Shown here in pieces: positions 7,958-17,252 of a stretch of 64,000 bases of DNA. Where the stretch lies: assembly GCF_038594605.1 (NCBI RefSeq), contig NZ_JBCFZM010000003.1, positions 310,001 through 374,000 on the forward strand, given 5' to 3'. Numbering within the stretch: position 1 is the stretch's first letter; the number at the start of each line of letters is the position of its first letter. Below the pieces are notes generated by a model that saw only the letters and a list, made by a program, of their open reading frames with translations, did not search any database and had not been told where the DNA came from. The position numbers were made by a program, and so were the translations under genes. This DNA is from Alteriqipengyuania bathyomarina_B. Its GTDB lineage: Bacteria; Pseudomonadota; Alphaproteobacteria; Sphingomonadales; Sphingomonadaceae.

Positions 7958-9754
7958 TCAGGCCCCGGCGCGCTGTGCCGGGATGAATTCCTCACGCACC
8001 GCCTTGGCGATCAGTTCGAGCGGGATGATCCCCTGGGCGAGGAGGAAGTCGTTGAACGCCTTCTCGTCGAACGCCGCGCCCAGCGCCAGCTCGGTTTCGA
8101 CGCGCAGGTCGATCAGCTTGCGATAGCCGTAGTAGTATGAGCCCGCCTGGCCCGGGCTGCGGAACTGGTAGCGATCCAGCTCCTGCTTGGTCATGCCGGG
8201 GGAGAACAGCGCTTCCTCGCGCAGCACGTATTCTGCCTCGTCGCGGGTCATCAGGCCGAGGTTGAGCGCCGGGTCGAGGAAGGCGCGCGCCGCGCGCAGC
8301 AGGCGGAACTGCTGGGCGATGAACTGGCCCTCGATCGGCTCGTGCGGCATGATCTCGGCCTCGGTATAGAGCGCCCAGCCTTCCACGTTCACGCTGTTGA
8401 AGGCGTAGAGCATGCGGGCGAGCGACACGCCCTGTTCCACCAGCGCGGCGAACTGCATCTCGTGCCCGGGCCGCGCTTCGTGCGCGCTGAGCGTCCAGGC
8501 GGCGGCGGGGTGATTGAAGTCGTCGTAGGCATCGTCCGCGCTGGCGGTCGGGTTGCCGACGGTGAGCACGAAGGTGCCCTGTTCGCCGGTGTTCCCGATC
8601 AGCCGGGGCGGGCGCATGTGCGGCGCGGGCTGGGCCGCGCTTTCCGCCGCGCTCGCGACGCGCATCTGCAGCTCGGTATCGGGCAGGCTGACGATGTCGT
8701 TCTCGCGCACCTTCGCTTCGAGCTGGCGGTTGATGCCGCGGTAGAATTCCTCGATCTCGTCGTTGGGGATGGTCTGCTGCTTCAGCCGCTTCATCACCCC
8801 GGCCATGTCCGTTTCCGGCCAGCCGTTCTTCTCCGCAATCTGCGGCGCGAGCGCCTCCATCTGGGCGCGGATTTCGTAGAAGCCGCGGCGCGCCTGGCTC
8901 ATCGCTTCGCGCGGGTCCATGTCGATCCCGACATTGCGCAGGTTGAGCGCATAGAGCTCTTCGGGCAGGCGGGCGGTGTCGCGGGCTTGCGGCAACACGG
9001 TTTCGCGGGTCCACTCGCCGTAATCGGTGAACTGCGCTTCCATCGCGTCGAGCGCTTCGTCCGCTCCGTCGATCTCGTACTTGTCGAACAGCTCGCGAAT
9101 CCCGGCGACGAAGGTCGGGATCTTGGCGATCGATTCCTCCACCTCGACCCGGTACGGCCCGATCTTGCCGCCGCTTCCATTTGAGCTCCGGCTCGCTTCG
9201 AACTGCGCCTTGGCGAGCTCGGTATAGGGCTCGTAGCCGTCTTCGACGCCGGTATATTTGCGCAGCAGCTGAAGCGCCGAGGCGCGGCGGTCCTCCGCAG
9301 TCTGGTCTGACAGCATCGAACCGATCGAATAGAAGATGCTCTGCGGAAGCTCGCTCCATTCGAGCATGTATTTGTCGTTCAGTTCGCTCGACGCGATGCT
9401 GCGTTCGAGGCTGTCGATCAGGATCGCGAGGTCCTGCTTGACTAAGGGGTTGCTCTCCCGCGCCATCGCGGCGGTAAACTCCGCCTTCAGCGCCTTCGCA
9501 CCCGCGACGTAGCGTTCGTCTGAATCGAGCGAATAGTCGAAGGTCTGCCCGTCATACTGCTCGTAACCCGACGACGAAGCGCCTTCGGGATAGAACTCCG
9601 CCTCAAAGGCGATCAGCTTTTCCGTGTAGGCATTGCTCGTTTCGACCCAGTCGGGCTGCGCAGCGGGCGCGCTCTGCGTCGTTTCGGCTTGCGCGAAAGC
9701 GGGCGCGGCGGGGAGCAGCGCGACGAGCGCGATGGCGGCGGCGAAGGTCTTCAT
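7958..9754 (-). CDS. DUF885-family periplasmic protein (putative metallo-hydrolase)
   Basis: 598 residues beginning with a signal peptide (MKTFAAAIALVALLPAAPAFAQ). The C-terminal half carries SAHEARPGHEMQFAALVEQG, whose HEARPGHE resembles the zinc-binding HExxxHE of DUF885 proteins. LMTRDEAEYVLREE and YYYGYRKLIDLR downstream are also typical of the family. Members are treated as putative carboxypeptidase-like enzymes, but few are characterised. The length agrees with the family. Not in an obvious operon; the next gene upstream on the same strand is more than 100 bases away. Confidence 0.85.
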   Translation of the reverse strand: MKTFAAAIALVALLPAAPAFAQAETTQSAPAAQPDWVETSNAYTEKLIAFEAEFYPEGASSSGYEQYDGQTFDYSLDSDERYVAGAKALKAEFTAAMARESNPLVKQDLAILIDSLERSIASSELNDKYMLEWSELPQSIFYSIGSMLSDQTAEDRRASALQLLRKYTGVEDGYEPYTELAKAQFEASRSSNGSGGKIGPYRVEVEESIAKIPTFVAGIRELFDKYEIDGADEALDAMEAQFTDYGEWTRETVLPQARDTARLPEELYALNLRNVGIDMDPREAMSQARRGFYEIRAQMEALAPQIAEKNGWPETDMAGVMKRLKQQTIPNDEIEEFYRGINRQLEAKVRENDIVSLPDTELQMRVASAAESAAQPAPHMRPPRLIGNTGEQGTFVLTVGNPTASADDAYDDFNHPAAAWTLSAHEARPGHEMQFAALVEQGVSLARMLYAFNSVNVEGWALYTEAEIMPHEPIEGQFIAQQFRLLRAARAFLDPALNLGLMTRDEAEYVLREEALFSPGMTKQELDRYQFRSPGQAGSYYYGYRKLIDLRVETELALGAAFDEKAFNDFLLAQGIIPLELIAKAVREEFIPAQRAGA

Positions 9755-9864
9755 GATGTCGGTTCCCCGATTGCTTTTCGGCCACGGGGCGTGCGCCCAT
9801 GCCGTGGGATTGGCAAGGCCGCTCTCGACGAATGGTCATCGCTGCCGGATCGCGTGCGTCTGCG

Positions 9865-10377
9865 CTAGAACCGCTTCTCGAAGAGGAATTCGTCGTCACG
9901 ATGTTCGCCGACCCAGAAGGAGATATCGGCGATCTTGGCGAAGCCGTAGCGATGATAGAAAGCCTGCGCGCGGTAATTCTCGCTCCACACCGACAGCTGG
10001 ACCGCGTCGTGGCCGCGCGTACGTGCTTCGGCCATCGCCCAGTCCGTCAGCGCTGTCCCGATCCCCCGCCCGGTCAGGTCCGGCTGGGTGTAGAGCTGGC
10101 CAAGCGCGATCGGATTGGGGGCGTCCGAAAACTCGACATACCAGCTGGGTGCGCGCAGCTTGACGAAGCCCAGCAGCCTGGCGCCATCATCGGCGAGGCG
10201 GTGGATGCAGCGATCATCCGCGATCTCTTCCGCCACAGCCTCGTCGGAATAGGTCTCCGCGAGAAATGTCGCGAGGTCTTCGGGCCGGTAGAGATGCTCG
10301 AACGCGGCGCAAAAGCTCTCTCGCCCCAGCGTGGCGAGCGCAGCGGTATCCTCAGGGGTGGCAGGTCGCAGGATCAT
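9865..10377 (-). CDS. GNAT-family N-acetyltransferase
   Basis: 170-residue GNAT fold. The acetyl-CoA binding loop is visible as LYTQPDLTGRGIGTALTDWA, followed by AVQLSVWSENYRAQAFYHRYGF, the usual late strand-helix pair. The protein covers a full single domain. It is divergent from the isoaspartyl peptidase gene. Substrate cannot be deduced from sequence. Confidence 0.88.
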   Translation of the reverse strand: MILRPATPEDTAALATLGRESFCAAFEHLYRPEDLATFLAETYSDEAVAEEIADDRCIHRLADDGARLLGFVKLRAPSWYVEFSDAPNPIALGQLYTQPDLTGRGIGTALTDWAMAEARTRGHDAVQLSVWSENYRAQAFYHRYGFAKIADISFWVGEHRDDEFLFEKRF

Positions 10378-10471
10378 GAGCCCGAACTAACGTTCGTGGC
10401 GAAAAAGGGAAGCGCTGGACCGGGCGCCTGGCTGCGGGCATGATCGGCGCGGTTTTCGGGGAGAATCAATC

Positions 10472-11557
10472 ATGCACTTCAGGTTCGCTCTTGCACTTGC
10501 CGCGATGCTTTTCGCCGCGCCCGCGATGGCGCAGGACGGTTCCGATCAGGACGAGCCGCGCTGGTCCTTCGCGATCCATGGCGGGGCGGGCACGATCCTG
10601 CGCGAGAATATGAGCGCCGAGCAGGAGGCGCAGTATCGCGCCGCGCTCGATGCGGCATTGAGCGCTGGCGAGGATATCCTGCAGGGCGGCGGCAGCGCGA
10701 TGGACGCGGTGACCGCCGCGATCACGCTGATGGAGGACGATCCGAAGTTCAACGCGGGCCGCGGCGCGGTGTTCACCTGGGATGGCACGATCGAGCATGA
10801 CGCCGCGCTGATGGACGGGCGCGACCGGGCGGCGGGCGCGATCACCGGCACTAGCACGGTGCGCCATCCGATCCTGCTGGCGCAGGAGGTGATGCGCGAG
10901 GGGCGGCACGTGTTCCTGAGCGGGGCGGGCGCGGAGACCTTCGCCGACGACACCGCTCTGGAGCGCGTGCCGAACGCATGGTTCGCGACCGATGCGCGCC
11001 GGCAGTCGCTCGAACGGATGAAGGCCGAGGCGCTGTCGTCCATCGACGTCGATCTGAAGTTCGGCACGGTCGGCGCGGTCGCGCTCGATATGGAAGGCAA
11101 CCTTGCGGCGGGGACCAGCACGGGCGGGATGACCGGCAAGCGCTGGGGCCGGATCGGCGATGCGCCGGTGATCGGTGCGGGGACCTATGCCGACAACCGC
11201 TCTTGCGCGGTCTCCGCGACCGGGTGGGGCGAGTTCTTTATCCGCGTCGGCGTGGCGCAGGAGATTTGTACGGAGATTCGCTATCTCCGAGTGGCCGAAC
11301 AGGTCGACTGTCCGGGGGTACGGGAAGAAGGCGTGTTCCGTGAGTGTTGGGGGCCGCTCCACCTTGCAACGGACGAGGCGCAGCTTATCGCCGATGAGGT
11401 TCTGGCGGAGGTCGAGGAACTCGGCGGCGATGGCGGCGTGATCCTCGTCACTCCCGATGGCGACGCGATCTTCAGCTTCAACACGCCCGGCATGTATCGC
11501 GCCCGCTCGACCAGCGAAGGCGTGCGCGAGATCGCGATCTACGGCGAGGGCGAGTAG
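10472..11557 (+). CDS. Isoaspartyl peptidase/L-asparaginase (Ntn hydrolase, T2 family), secreted
   Basis: Cleaves isoaspartyl dipeptides and asparagine after autocatalytic splitting of the precursor. A signal peptide (MHFRFALALAAMLFAAPAMAQ) precedes the alpha subunit, which starts with SFAIHGGAGTILRENM. The autocleavage site is FGTVGAVALD with Thr199 becoming the N-terminal nucleophile of the beta subunit, and GTSTGGMTGKRWGRIGD holds the substrate-binding residues. At 361 residues it is full length. The four cysteines in the C-terminal part of the beta chain could form disulfides in the periplasm. Confidence 0.92.
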   Translation: MHFRFALALAAMLFAAPAMAQDGSDQDEPRWSFAIHGGAGTILRENMSAEQEAQYRAALDAALSAGEDILQGGGSAMDAVTAAITLMEDDPKFNAGRGAVFTWDGTIEHDAALMDGRDRAAGAITGTSTVRHPILLAQEVMREGRHVFLSGAGAETFADDTALERVPNAWFATDARRQSLERMKAEALSSIDVDLKFGTVGAVALDMEGNLAAGTSTGGMTGKRWGRIGDAPVIGAGTYADNRSCAVSATGWGEFFIRVGVAQEICTEIRYLRVAEQVDCPGVREEGVFRECWGPLHLATDEAQLIADEVLAEVEELGGDGGVILVTPDGDAIFSFNTPGMYRARSTSEGVREIAIYGEGE

Positions 11558-11651
11558 AGCGTCTGCCAGACCCGATCGTGGTTCGGTGTTTTGGGCTTAG
11601 AAGTCGTGCGCGAGGTTCGATCTAGGGCGACTGATCGGACGCGCGCGACAC

Positions 11652-11680
11652 GGGTGACACGTGTCACCCATGTGTCACCC
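11652..11680. promoter_or_regulatory. Perfect palindrome GGGTGACAC/GTGTCACCC with extra half-site
   Basis: A perfect 18-bp palindrome with no spacer is followed one base later by a third direct half-site TGTGTCACCC. No T-run is present, so a terminator is unlikely. Related TGACAC hexamers occur upstream of ispG. It may be an operator or a genomic repeat; the binding factor is unknown. Confidence 0.4.
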
Positions 11681-11865
11681 TGGGAAAAGTCATGTCTGTC
11701 AAAGGCTTGCGGAAAGCCGGATGACGCATTGCCGGTTTTGCGCCGCGCGGGGCCGTGACGTGGTGCGTGCGCGGGACGGAGGGAGGACGATGGGAAAGAG
11801 CCATCGCCACTTTAGCTTGTGCGCGTGAAGTAGGAAAATCCGCCGGAAGCGCTTGGCGCAACCTG

Positions 11866-11959
11866 CTCCTCCCCCTTTTAAGGGAGATGTTGGGAGGGGG
11901 TGGTGCCCAGGCCGATGGTTGCGAACCCCCACCCCAACCCCTCCCCAAGGGGAGGGGAG
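11866..11959. repeat. G+C-rich interspersed palindromic repeat, copy 1
   Basis: The ends are complementary hairpins rich in CTCCCC/GGGGAG: the left end has CTCCCCCTTTTAAGGGAG and the right end CTCCCCAAGGGGAG. Between them are GGGAGGGGGTGGTG and its approximate complement CACCCCAACCCCTCC, so the whole unit can fold on itself. Two related copies lie in the valine-degradation cluster. Confidence 0.6.
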
Positions 11960-11968
11960 ACTTTTTGG

Positions 11969-12862
11969 TCAGGCCGCCCGTGTCGCCCTGCGAAGCACGT
12001 CGCCGAAGCCGTAGGCGATGCAGTCGTGGTCGCGGTAATAGCCGCGTTCTTTCAGCAGGTGGTGCAGCTGCGCCAACCGATAGGGTGGCACGCCCGCAAA
12101 GATGTGATGCTCCAGATGGTAGTTCACATTGCACGGGCTCAGCAGCAGCGCCTCCCACCAGCGCGGGATCGTGGTGCCCGTGTTGATCCGCGCGTCCATC
12201 GCATCGCGATCCTTCGCCACGCCATGCTCCGAAATCTGCCGCAGCCGCATGGTCAGCGGATAGACGAAGATCCGCGCGGCCCACCACATCAGGTAAGCCC
12301 AGGGCGCGCCCACCGCCAGCAGCGCCACAAACAGCAGCGCATGGAACAGCACCGAAGGGCCGGTCTGGCTCCATTTGAAGCCCTTGATCTCGCCCAGCAG
12401 ATCGCGAAAGCCGGTCTGGCCGGTGATGTCGCGGATCAGCTTGCGCTTGAGCGATGCGCGCGTGACCGGGTAGGCCTTCACCATCCACTTGTCGGGATCG
12501 TCGGGCGTGCCTGCGAACTTGTGATGGTTCAGATGATAGCGGCGATAGAGATCGAGCGGGACGTGCGCGATCGCGCCGCTGATCCATTTGCCCACGAAGG
12601 TGTTGAGCTTGGGCGTGCGGAAGAAAGCACCATGCGCGCAGTCGTGCGTGATGATCCCGAAAGCCTGGATGCGCCCGCCCAGCACGATGATGGCAGCAGG
12701 GATCGTCAGCGGATTGGGCCACGCGATCGCCACCGCGAAGGCAGCCACCGCCAGCGCGGCCTGGAACAGCACGGTCGTCGCGGCGCGTGAGTCGGATTTC
12801 CTGCTCAGCGCGGCGACTTCGCCATTGGTGATGTAATCGCGGATTGCCGGGGCGTGTCTCAT
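11969..12862 (-). CDS. Membrane fatty acid desaturase
   Basis: 297-residue di-iron desaturase of the membrane type, introducing a double bond or hydroxyl into acyl lipids. The three histidine boxes are complete: HDCAHG, HLNHH and HLEHH. Two pairs of hydrophobic segments flank them in the normal order. The ATG preceded by GGAGAGAGACTT was chosen; an in-frame start 48 bases upstream lacks a ribosome site and adds a non-conserved leader. Acyl position specificity is not predictable. The gene is isolated, between the repeat-bearing gap and the RDD operon. Confidence 0.88.
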   Translation of the reverse strand: MRHAPAIRDYITNGEVAALSRKSDSRAATTVLFQAALAVAAFAVAIAWPNPLTIPAAIIVLGGRIQAFGIITHDCAHGAFFRTPKLNTFVGKWISGAIAHVPLDLYRRYHLNHHKFAGTPDDPDKWMVKAYPVTRASLKRKLIRDITGQTGFRDLLGEIKGFKWSQTGPSVLFHALLFVALLAVGAPWAYLMWWAARIFVYPLTMRLRQISEHGVAKDRDAMDARINTGTTIPRWWEALLLSPCNVNYHLEHHIFAGVPPYRLAQLHHLLKERGYYRDHDCIAYGFGDVLRRATRAA

Positions 12863-12938
12863 AAGTCTCTCTCCGCCACCGATATTATCGGAGCGGTGCG
12901 ACGAGTGCAATCATGAGCCCGCCCGGCATTCTTAGCCC

Positions 12939-13850
12939 TCAGCGTTCGGCCTCGGCATATTTGTCCGCTTTGCGCTGGCCGAAGCGCATGTCGCCTTCCA
13001 GCTTGGCGCGCAGCGCGGTGTAGAACGCTTCCAGAAACTCGCGCTCGTCGCCCGATCCGGCCTGCCAGCCGAGCTTGCGCACGATCGCCGCGTGGACGGC
13101 CTCCAGCGTCTTGTCGTCACCATCGCGCAGCACGCGTTCGAGCTGCTGCAACTCGTACTCGCCATAGACCGACAGCTCTTCGTTGCCGAAGCGATAAGCG
13201 GGCGCGGCATCGGCCTGCGTTCCCTGATGCAGCGATAGCGCGTCGGCCAGCTTGCGGCGCGGAGCCTCGACCACCCAGGTGCCTGCGACGACATCGCCCG
13301 CGCGCAGGGCGTCGCGGTTGAAGAAGGGGAACAGCATGAACACCGCGAACCACAGCGATCCCACGATCCACGCCGAACCGGCGCCGCCTTCGCCCGCCGC
13401 GCTGAAGAAGCTCAGTGGCAGGAAGATTTCGATCTGGCGCAGCAGATTGCGCGCGATGATCGCCTCTGCGGTCAGCCGTTCGCCCGATTGCCCCTGTGGC
13501 CTCGCGGCGACCCTGATGCCCACCATCCGCTTGCCCAGCGTCGCGCCGCGCGGACCCATCTCGAAGAAGATGAAATAGCCGTTCAGCAGCAGGAACAGCG
13601 AAACGATGAACAGCACGAGCAGAAACTCCCCGCCGCCACTGTCGAGCTGGTCGAGTTTCTCCAGATTGATGCCGAGGAAGATCAGCGCCACCGTGACGAG
13701 AAAGATCGTCAGGGAGATGAACGTGTAATCGAGGATCAGCGCGAGCAGGCGCGAGCCTCTCGTGGCCAGCACAATGTCCAGCGGCACGCCTTCGGGCGTG
13801 ACGACCTGCCGCCGCCGCTTTTCCTCAGCGTCGCGCCGTGCCGCACTCAT
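12939..13850 (-). CDS. RDD-family membrane protein
   Basis: 303 residues. The RDD domain spans roughly residues 15-190 with VPLDIVLATRGSRLLALILD (the Arg and Asp of the family name), GATLGKRMVGIRV, and a last membrane block ending FFNRDALRAGDVVAGTWVV. A soluble C-terminal region of about 110 residues follows and is rich in charged residues. Its start overlaps the stop of the SpoIIM-like gene by four bases. It is the last gene of a six-gene operon. Function is unknown; RDD proteins are sometimes linked to ion or small-molecule transport. Confidence 0.85.
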   Translation of the reverse strand: MSAARRDAEEKRRRQVVTPEGVPLDIVLATRGSRLLALILDYTFISLTIFLVTVALIFLGINLEKLDQLDSGGGEFLLVLFIVSLFLLLNGYFIFFEMGPRGATLGKRMVGIRVAARPQGQSGERLTAEAIIARNLLRQIEIFLPLSFFSAAGEGGAGSAWIVGSLWFAVFMLFPFFNRDALRAGDVVAGTWVVEAPRRKLADALSLHQGTQADAAPAYRFGNEELSVYGEYELQQLERVLRDGDDKTLEAVHAAIVRKLGWQAGSGDEREFLEAFYTALRAKLEGDMRFGQRKADKYAEAER

Positions 13851-14968
13851 GCCGCGTCCTCCTGCCGGGCACGGCGGCCAGCCCCGCCGCGTTCGGCCCT
13901 GCCGCGTTCGGCCTTGTCGCGTCCGACGAGTGTGAACAGCGCGAGCCACACGATCAGCATGAATGCGCCGATCAGCGCGCGCGTTTCGAACCCCGCAAGC
14001 TGGCGCGGGAAAGCTTCGAGAAGGGCGGCGACGATCAGCATGAAGATGCAGCCGAGCATGACCAGCGCGGCCCGGCGGCCCGCCTCCGCCGTGGCGGCGA
14101 GGATGCTCGCCGTGCCCGGAAAGGCCATCTGCCGCCCCACATGCACGCCCGCTGCGCCCGCCAGCAGGATCGCCGCGAACTCGGTCGTGCCGTGGACGCT
14201 CAGCCAGGCGAGAAACTCTGGCAGCAGGCCGACCGAGCCGAACAGCCACATCATCGCGCCCAGCATCGCCATGTTGTAGATCAGCAGCAGCAGCGTGGGC
14301 ACGCCGAAGGCGAAGCCCAGCGCAAAGGCGAGGATACAGACGCTCGCATTGTTGTAGAACAGATAGGCGGCGAAGGCGGAGAGGCCGCCCGCGCTGTCTT
14401 CTATCGCCAGCGTCTGCGCCAGCTCCGCGCGGCTCGCGCCCGGCATGCGCCCGCCGACCAGCGCGCCGGGAACGAGCGTGAAATACCATTCGACATTGCG
14501 CGCGACGAGCAGCCAGCCTGCCGCCACGCCCGCGATCATCGCCGCAGCGGCGAGGACGATGTCGATCCAGATGCGGCGGACCGCACGGCTCCAGCCACCG
14601 CGGAAGAACCTGCCGAGCCAGCGGAAGAGACCGTTGCGCGGGCCGTAGACCTGATACCACGCGCGCTCGACCAGATCCTCGAGGAAGCTGAGCGTCGCCG
14701 CGTCGAGCGAGGTTTCGCGCGCGACCGCAAGGCTGGAGGCGGCCTGGCGGTAGAGCACCGGCAGGTCGGCGATATCCTCGTCTGAAAGACGGCGGATGCT
14801 GTTCTTCTCCAGCCGCGAGACGATCCGTTCGAGCCGCCGCCAGTCGCCTTCGCGCTCCAGCCGGAAACGATCGGAGCGCAGCGCCGCGGCCTCGATATCG
14901 GGCTGCTCGGGCAGCGGTTTCGCCGCGAAGGGATTGCGGATCGTGCCAGAAATAAGAGGCGTTTTCAT
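13847..14968 (-). CDS. SpoIIM-family (stage II sporulation protein M-like) membrane protein
   Basis: 373 residues with a soluble N-terminal helical part (to about residue 120) and then a SpoIIM/DUF95-like membrane domain. Characteristic segments are AAYLFYNNASVCILAFALGF, LLLIYNMAMLGAMM and LLPEFLAWLSVHGTTEFAAI. In Gram-negative bacteria these proteins are unrelated to sporulation and usually neighbour RDD, DUF58 and MoxR genes, as here. The start overlaps the DUF58 stop by four bases. A structural or export role in the envelope is only an inference from the operon. Confidence 0.87.
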   Translation of the reverse strand: MKTPLISGTIRNPFAAKPLPEQPDIEAAALRSDRFRLEREGDWRRLERIVSRLEKNSIRRLSDEDIADLPVLYRQAASSLAVARETSLDAATLSFLEDLVERAWYQVYGPRNGLFRWLGRFFRGGWSRAVRRIWIDIVLAAAAMIAGVAAGWLLVARNVEWYFTLVPGALVGGRMPGASRAELAQTLAIEDSAGGLSAFAAYLFYNNASVCILAFALGFAFGVPTLLLLIYNMAMLGAMMWLFGSVGLLPEFLAWLSVHGTTEFAAILLAGAAGVHVGRQMAFPGTASILAATAEAGRRAALVMLGCIFMLIVAALLEAFPRQLAGFETRALIGAFMLIVWLALFTLVGRDKAERGRAERGGAGRRARQEDAA

Positions 14969-16284
14969 CCGGCGATCGCCTCCTGCGCGCGCAGGGCGAG
15001 GTAGCGGTCGATCACCGCAAAGCCCAGCTTGTCGTGCGGTGCCTCGATCACCTCGACGCCCATCCGGCGCAACCGGCTCAGCACCAGCTGGCGCTGGCGC
15101 GCTAGCGCATCGGCGGTGACCGCGCGGGCGATGGTATCGACATCGTCCGGCTCGGCTTCGGTGAAGCCTGCCAATTCGCGGTCTTCGAGTGTGACGAAGA
15201 CCACCGCGTGGCGCTTGGTCAGACGGGCGAGGCTCTCGATCATCATCTCGGCGGCGGTGGTGTCGCTGAAGTCGGAGAACAGCACGACGAGCGAGCGGCG
15301 CTTGAGCCGGGCGGCCAGCGTCGCGAGCGCCAGCGTGTAGTTCGCTTCCTGCCCCTGCATGTAATCCAGCCCGGCGGCGGCCTGTTGCAGGCGGGCAAAG
15401 GCGCGCGTCTCGCTGACGAAGGGGCTGGCGAGCACCGGCCGCCGGGCGAAGCCGAACAGCATCGTGCGGTCGCCACCCTTGAGCGCGACATAGGCGGCGG
15501 TCAGGCCTGCGCTCACCGCGCGGTCGAGGCGCGGCAGGCCGTCGATCGGTTCGCACATCGCCTGCCCGCAATCGAAGGCGAAGACGATCTGGTTGTTACG
15601 CTCCGCCTCGTTCTCGCGCGCATAGAGCGCGGCGTGGCGCGCGCTCGCCTTCCAGTATATCCGGCGGCGGTCCATCCCGGGCTGATATTCGGTCAGCGCC
15701 TCGAACTGCGTGCCCTGCCCACGTCGCCTGCGCGAAATGATGCCCAGCTCCGCGTCGCGCAGCAGCGCCTGCAACGGGCGGCTGCGGATCGGCGAGAGAT
15801 CGGGCCAGACGCGGATCGCACGGTCGAGATCGATATGCTTCTGCCGCCCGCCGAGGCCCCAGGGCCCGTCCCATGCGAGCCAGAGCCCGTCGACATCCGC
15901 TGTCCCGCGCCGATTGGCTTCGAGATCCACCTCGCCGCTCCACACGCCTTGCGCCGGTGCCAGATCGAGCGCGACCCGGCCGCCGGGAGCCATGCGCGGA
16001 TCGAGCGAGAGCGCGGCGCGCGCCGAGCCCGGCGTTCCGGAAAGATCGGCGGAGACGCGCAGGGGAGAGGGCTGGCCGATCTCGACATCGGCATCGTGCT
16101 CCAGCTTCCACTCGCTGAGCGTGCCCGCGCGCGCGCCGTCGACCAGCACCAGCAGCAGCAATATCCCCGCCACCACCGGCACCGCCAGCCACGCCTGCGG
16201 CGCGAGCAGCGCGACCGCCAGCGCCAGCGGCGCGGCCAGCGCGACGAGGCGCGCGGTGCGGATGGTGGGGAGCAGCGCGGCCAT
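14965..16284 (-). CDS. DUF58 domain protein (vWA-like, MoxR partner)
   Basis: 439 residues. Two N-terminal membrane helices (LVALAAPLALAVALLAPQAW and the next) are followed by a beta-rich part and the DUF58 signature GMDRRRIYWKASARHAALY. The last third looks like a von Willebrand A-type fold: FAFDCGQAM in place of the MIDAS DxSxS, then SLVVLFSDFSDT. Together with MoxR it probably forms a chaperone or metal-insertion module. The MoxR gene ends five bases upstream. The weakened MIDAS motif (DCGQA) suggests metal binding may be lost, though this was not aligned. Confidence 0.88.
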   Translation of the reverse strand: MAALLPTIRTARLVALAAPLALAVALLAPQAWLAVPVVAGILLLLVLVDGARAGTLSEWKLEHDADVEIGQPSPLRVSADLSGTPGSARAALSLDPRMAPGGRVALDLAPAQGVWSGEVDLEANRRGTADVDGLWLAWDGPWGLGGRQKHIDLDRAIRVWPDLSPIRSRPLQALLRDAELGIISRRRRGQGTQFEALTEYQPGMDRRRIYWKASARHAALYARENEAERNNQIVFAFDCGQAMCEPIDGLPRLDRAVSAGLTAAYVALKGGDRTMLFGFARRPVLASPFVSETRAFARLQQAAAGLDYMQGQEANYTLALATLAARLKRRSLVVLFSDFSDTTAAEMMIESLARLTKRHAVVFVTLEDRELAGFTEAEPDDVDTIARAVTADALARQRQLVLSRLRRMGVEVIEAPHDKLGFAVIDRYLALRAQEAIAG

Positions 16285-16289
16285 TGCGA

Positions 16290-17252
16290 TCAGCGCGGCG
16301 CCTGCGTGCTTTCGATCAGGTCGCCCACGATCGCCTCGACCTCACGGCCCTCGATCTCGGCGGCGGCGGAGAGGATCAGCCGGTGCCGCAGCACCGCCGT
16401 CGCCAGGCCCTTGATATCGTCGGGCACCACATAGTCGCGCCCGTCGAGTGCGGCGCGCACACGGGCCGCATTGCCGAGCAGCACGGCGGCGCGTGGGCTT
16501 GCGCCGGTGGCAAGGTCGGCGTGTTCGCGGGTCGCGCGCACCAGCCGCACGACGTAGTCGACATTCTCCGGTGCCAGTGTCACCGCCTTCACGCTCGCTA
16601 TGCTTTCCTGCAGCGCCTCGCGCCCGGTCACGGCCTCGATCCCGAAGGTCTCGGGGCGGGGCGGGCCCTGTTCGGCGCCGAAGCGGGCGACGATGTTCGC
16701 CTCTTCCTCTTCGGTCGGATAGGCGGCGATCAGCTTGAACAGGAAGCGGTCGAGCTGCGCCTCGGGCAGCGGATAGACACCCTGGCTCTCGATCGGGTTC
16801 TGCGTCGCCACGACCATGAAGCGGTCGGGCAGCACATGCGTCTCGCCGTCCAGCGTCACGCGGCGCTCCTGCATCGCTTCGAGCAGCGCGGCCTGCGTCT
16901 TGGGCGGGGTGCGGTTGATCTCGTCCGCCAGCAGCAGTTCGGTGAAGATCGCGCCGCGCGTCAGCGTGAACTGGCTGGTCTGGAAGTTGAACAGGTTGGA
17001 GCCCAGGATATCGCCCGGCAGGAGGTCGGGCGTGAACTGGATGCGCCCGTAGTCGAGCCCCGTGGCGTGCGCGAAGCATTGCGCAAGGAAGGTTTTGGCC
17101 GTGCCCGGAGGGCCCTCCATCAGCACGTGGCCCTGCGCGATCAGCGCGACCAGCAGATGGTCGATCACCTCTTCCTGGCCAACGATCGCCTTGCCGATTT
17201 CGGCCTTCACATCGGCGGCGAGGCCGCGAAGCGTTTCGAGAGCTTGCGTCAT
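16290..17252 (-). CDS. MoxR-family AAA+ ATPase
   Basis: 320-residue AAA+ ATPase. Walker A is GPPGTAKT, Walker B is LLLADEINRTPPKTQAALLE, sensor 1 is FMVVATQNPIE, and the C-terminal lid includes GASPRAAVLL. MoxR proteins act as chaperones activating or assembling partner complexes with DUF58/vWA proteins. The ATG chosen gives MTQALETLRGLAADVKAEIG, the standard MoxR N-terminus, and overlaps the DUF4350 stop by four bases. The partner DUF58 protein follows directly. Confidence 0.93.
   Translation of the reverse strand: MTQALETLRGLAADVKAEIGKAIVGQEEVIDHLLVALIAQGHVLMEGPPGTAKTFLAQCFAHATGLDYGRIQFTPDLLPGDILGSNLFNFQTSQFTLTRGAIFTELLLADEINRTPPKTQAALLEAMQERRVTLDGETHVLPDRFMVVATQNPIESQGVYPLPEAQLDRFLFKLIAAYPTEEEEANIVARFGAEQGPPRPETFGIEAVTGREALQESIASVKAVTLAPENVDYVVRLVRATREHADLATGASPRAAVLLGNAARVRAALDGRDYVVPDDIKGLATAVLRHRLILSAAAEIEGREVEAIVGDLIESTQAPR

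Larger units (their letters stand above)
11558..11968. other. 411-base gene-free gap with palindrome and interspersed repeat
   Basis: No credible reading frame is seen here. The left part holds an 18-bp palindrome with an extra half-site, and the right part holds a G+C-rich interspersed repeat next to the desaturase stop codon. The rest shows nothing recognisable. Confidence 0.6.
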
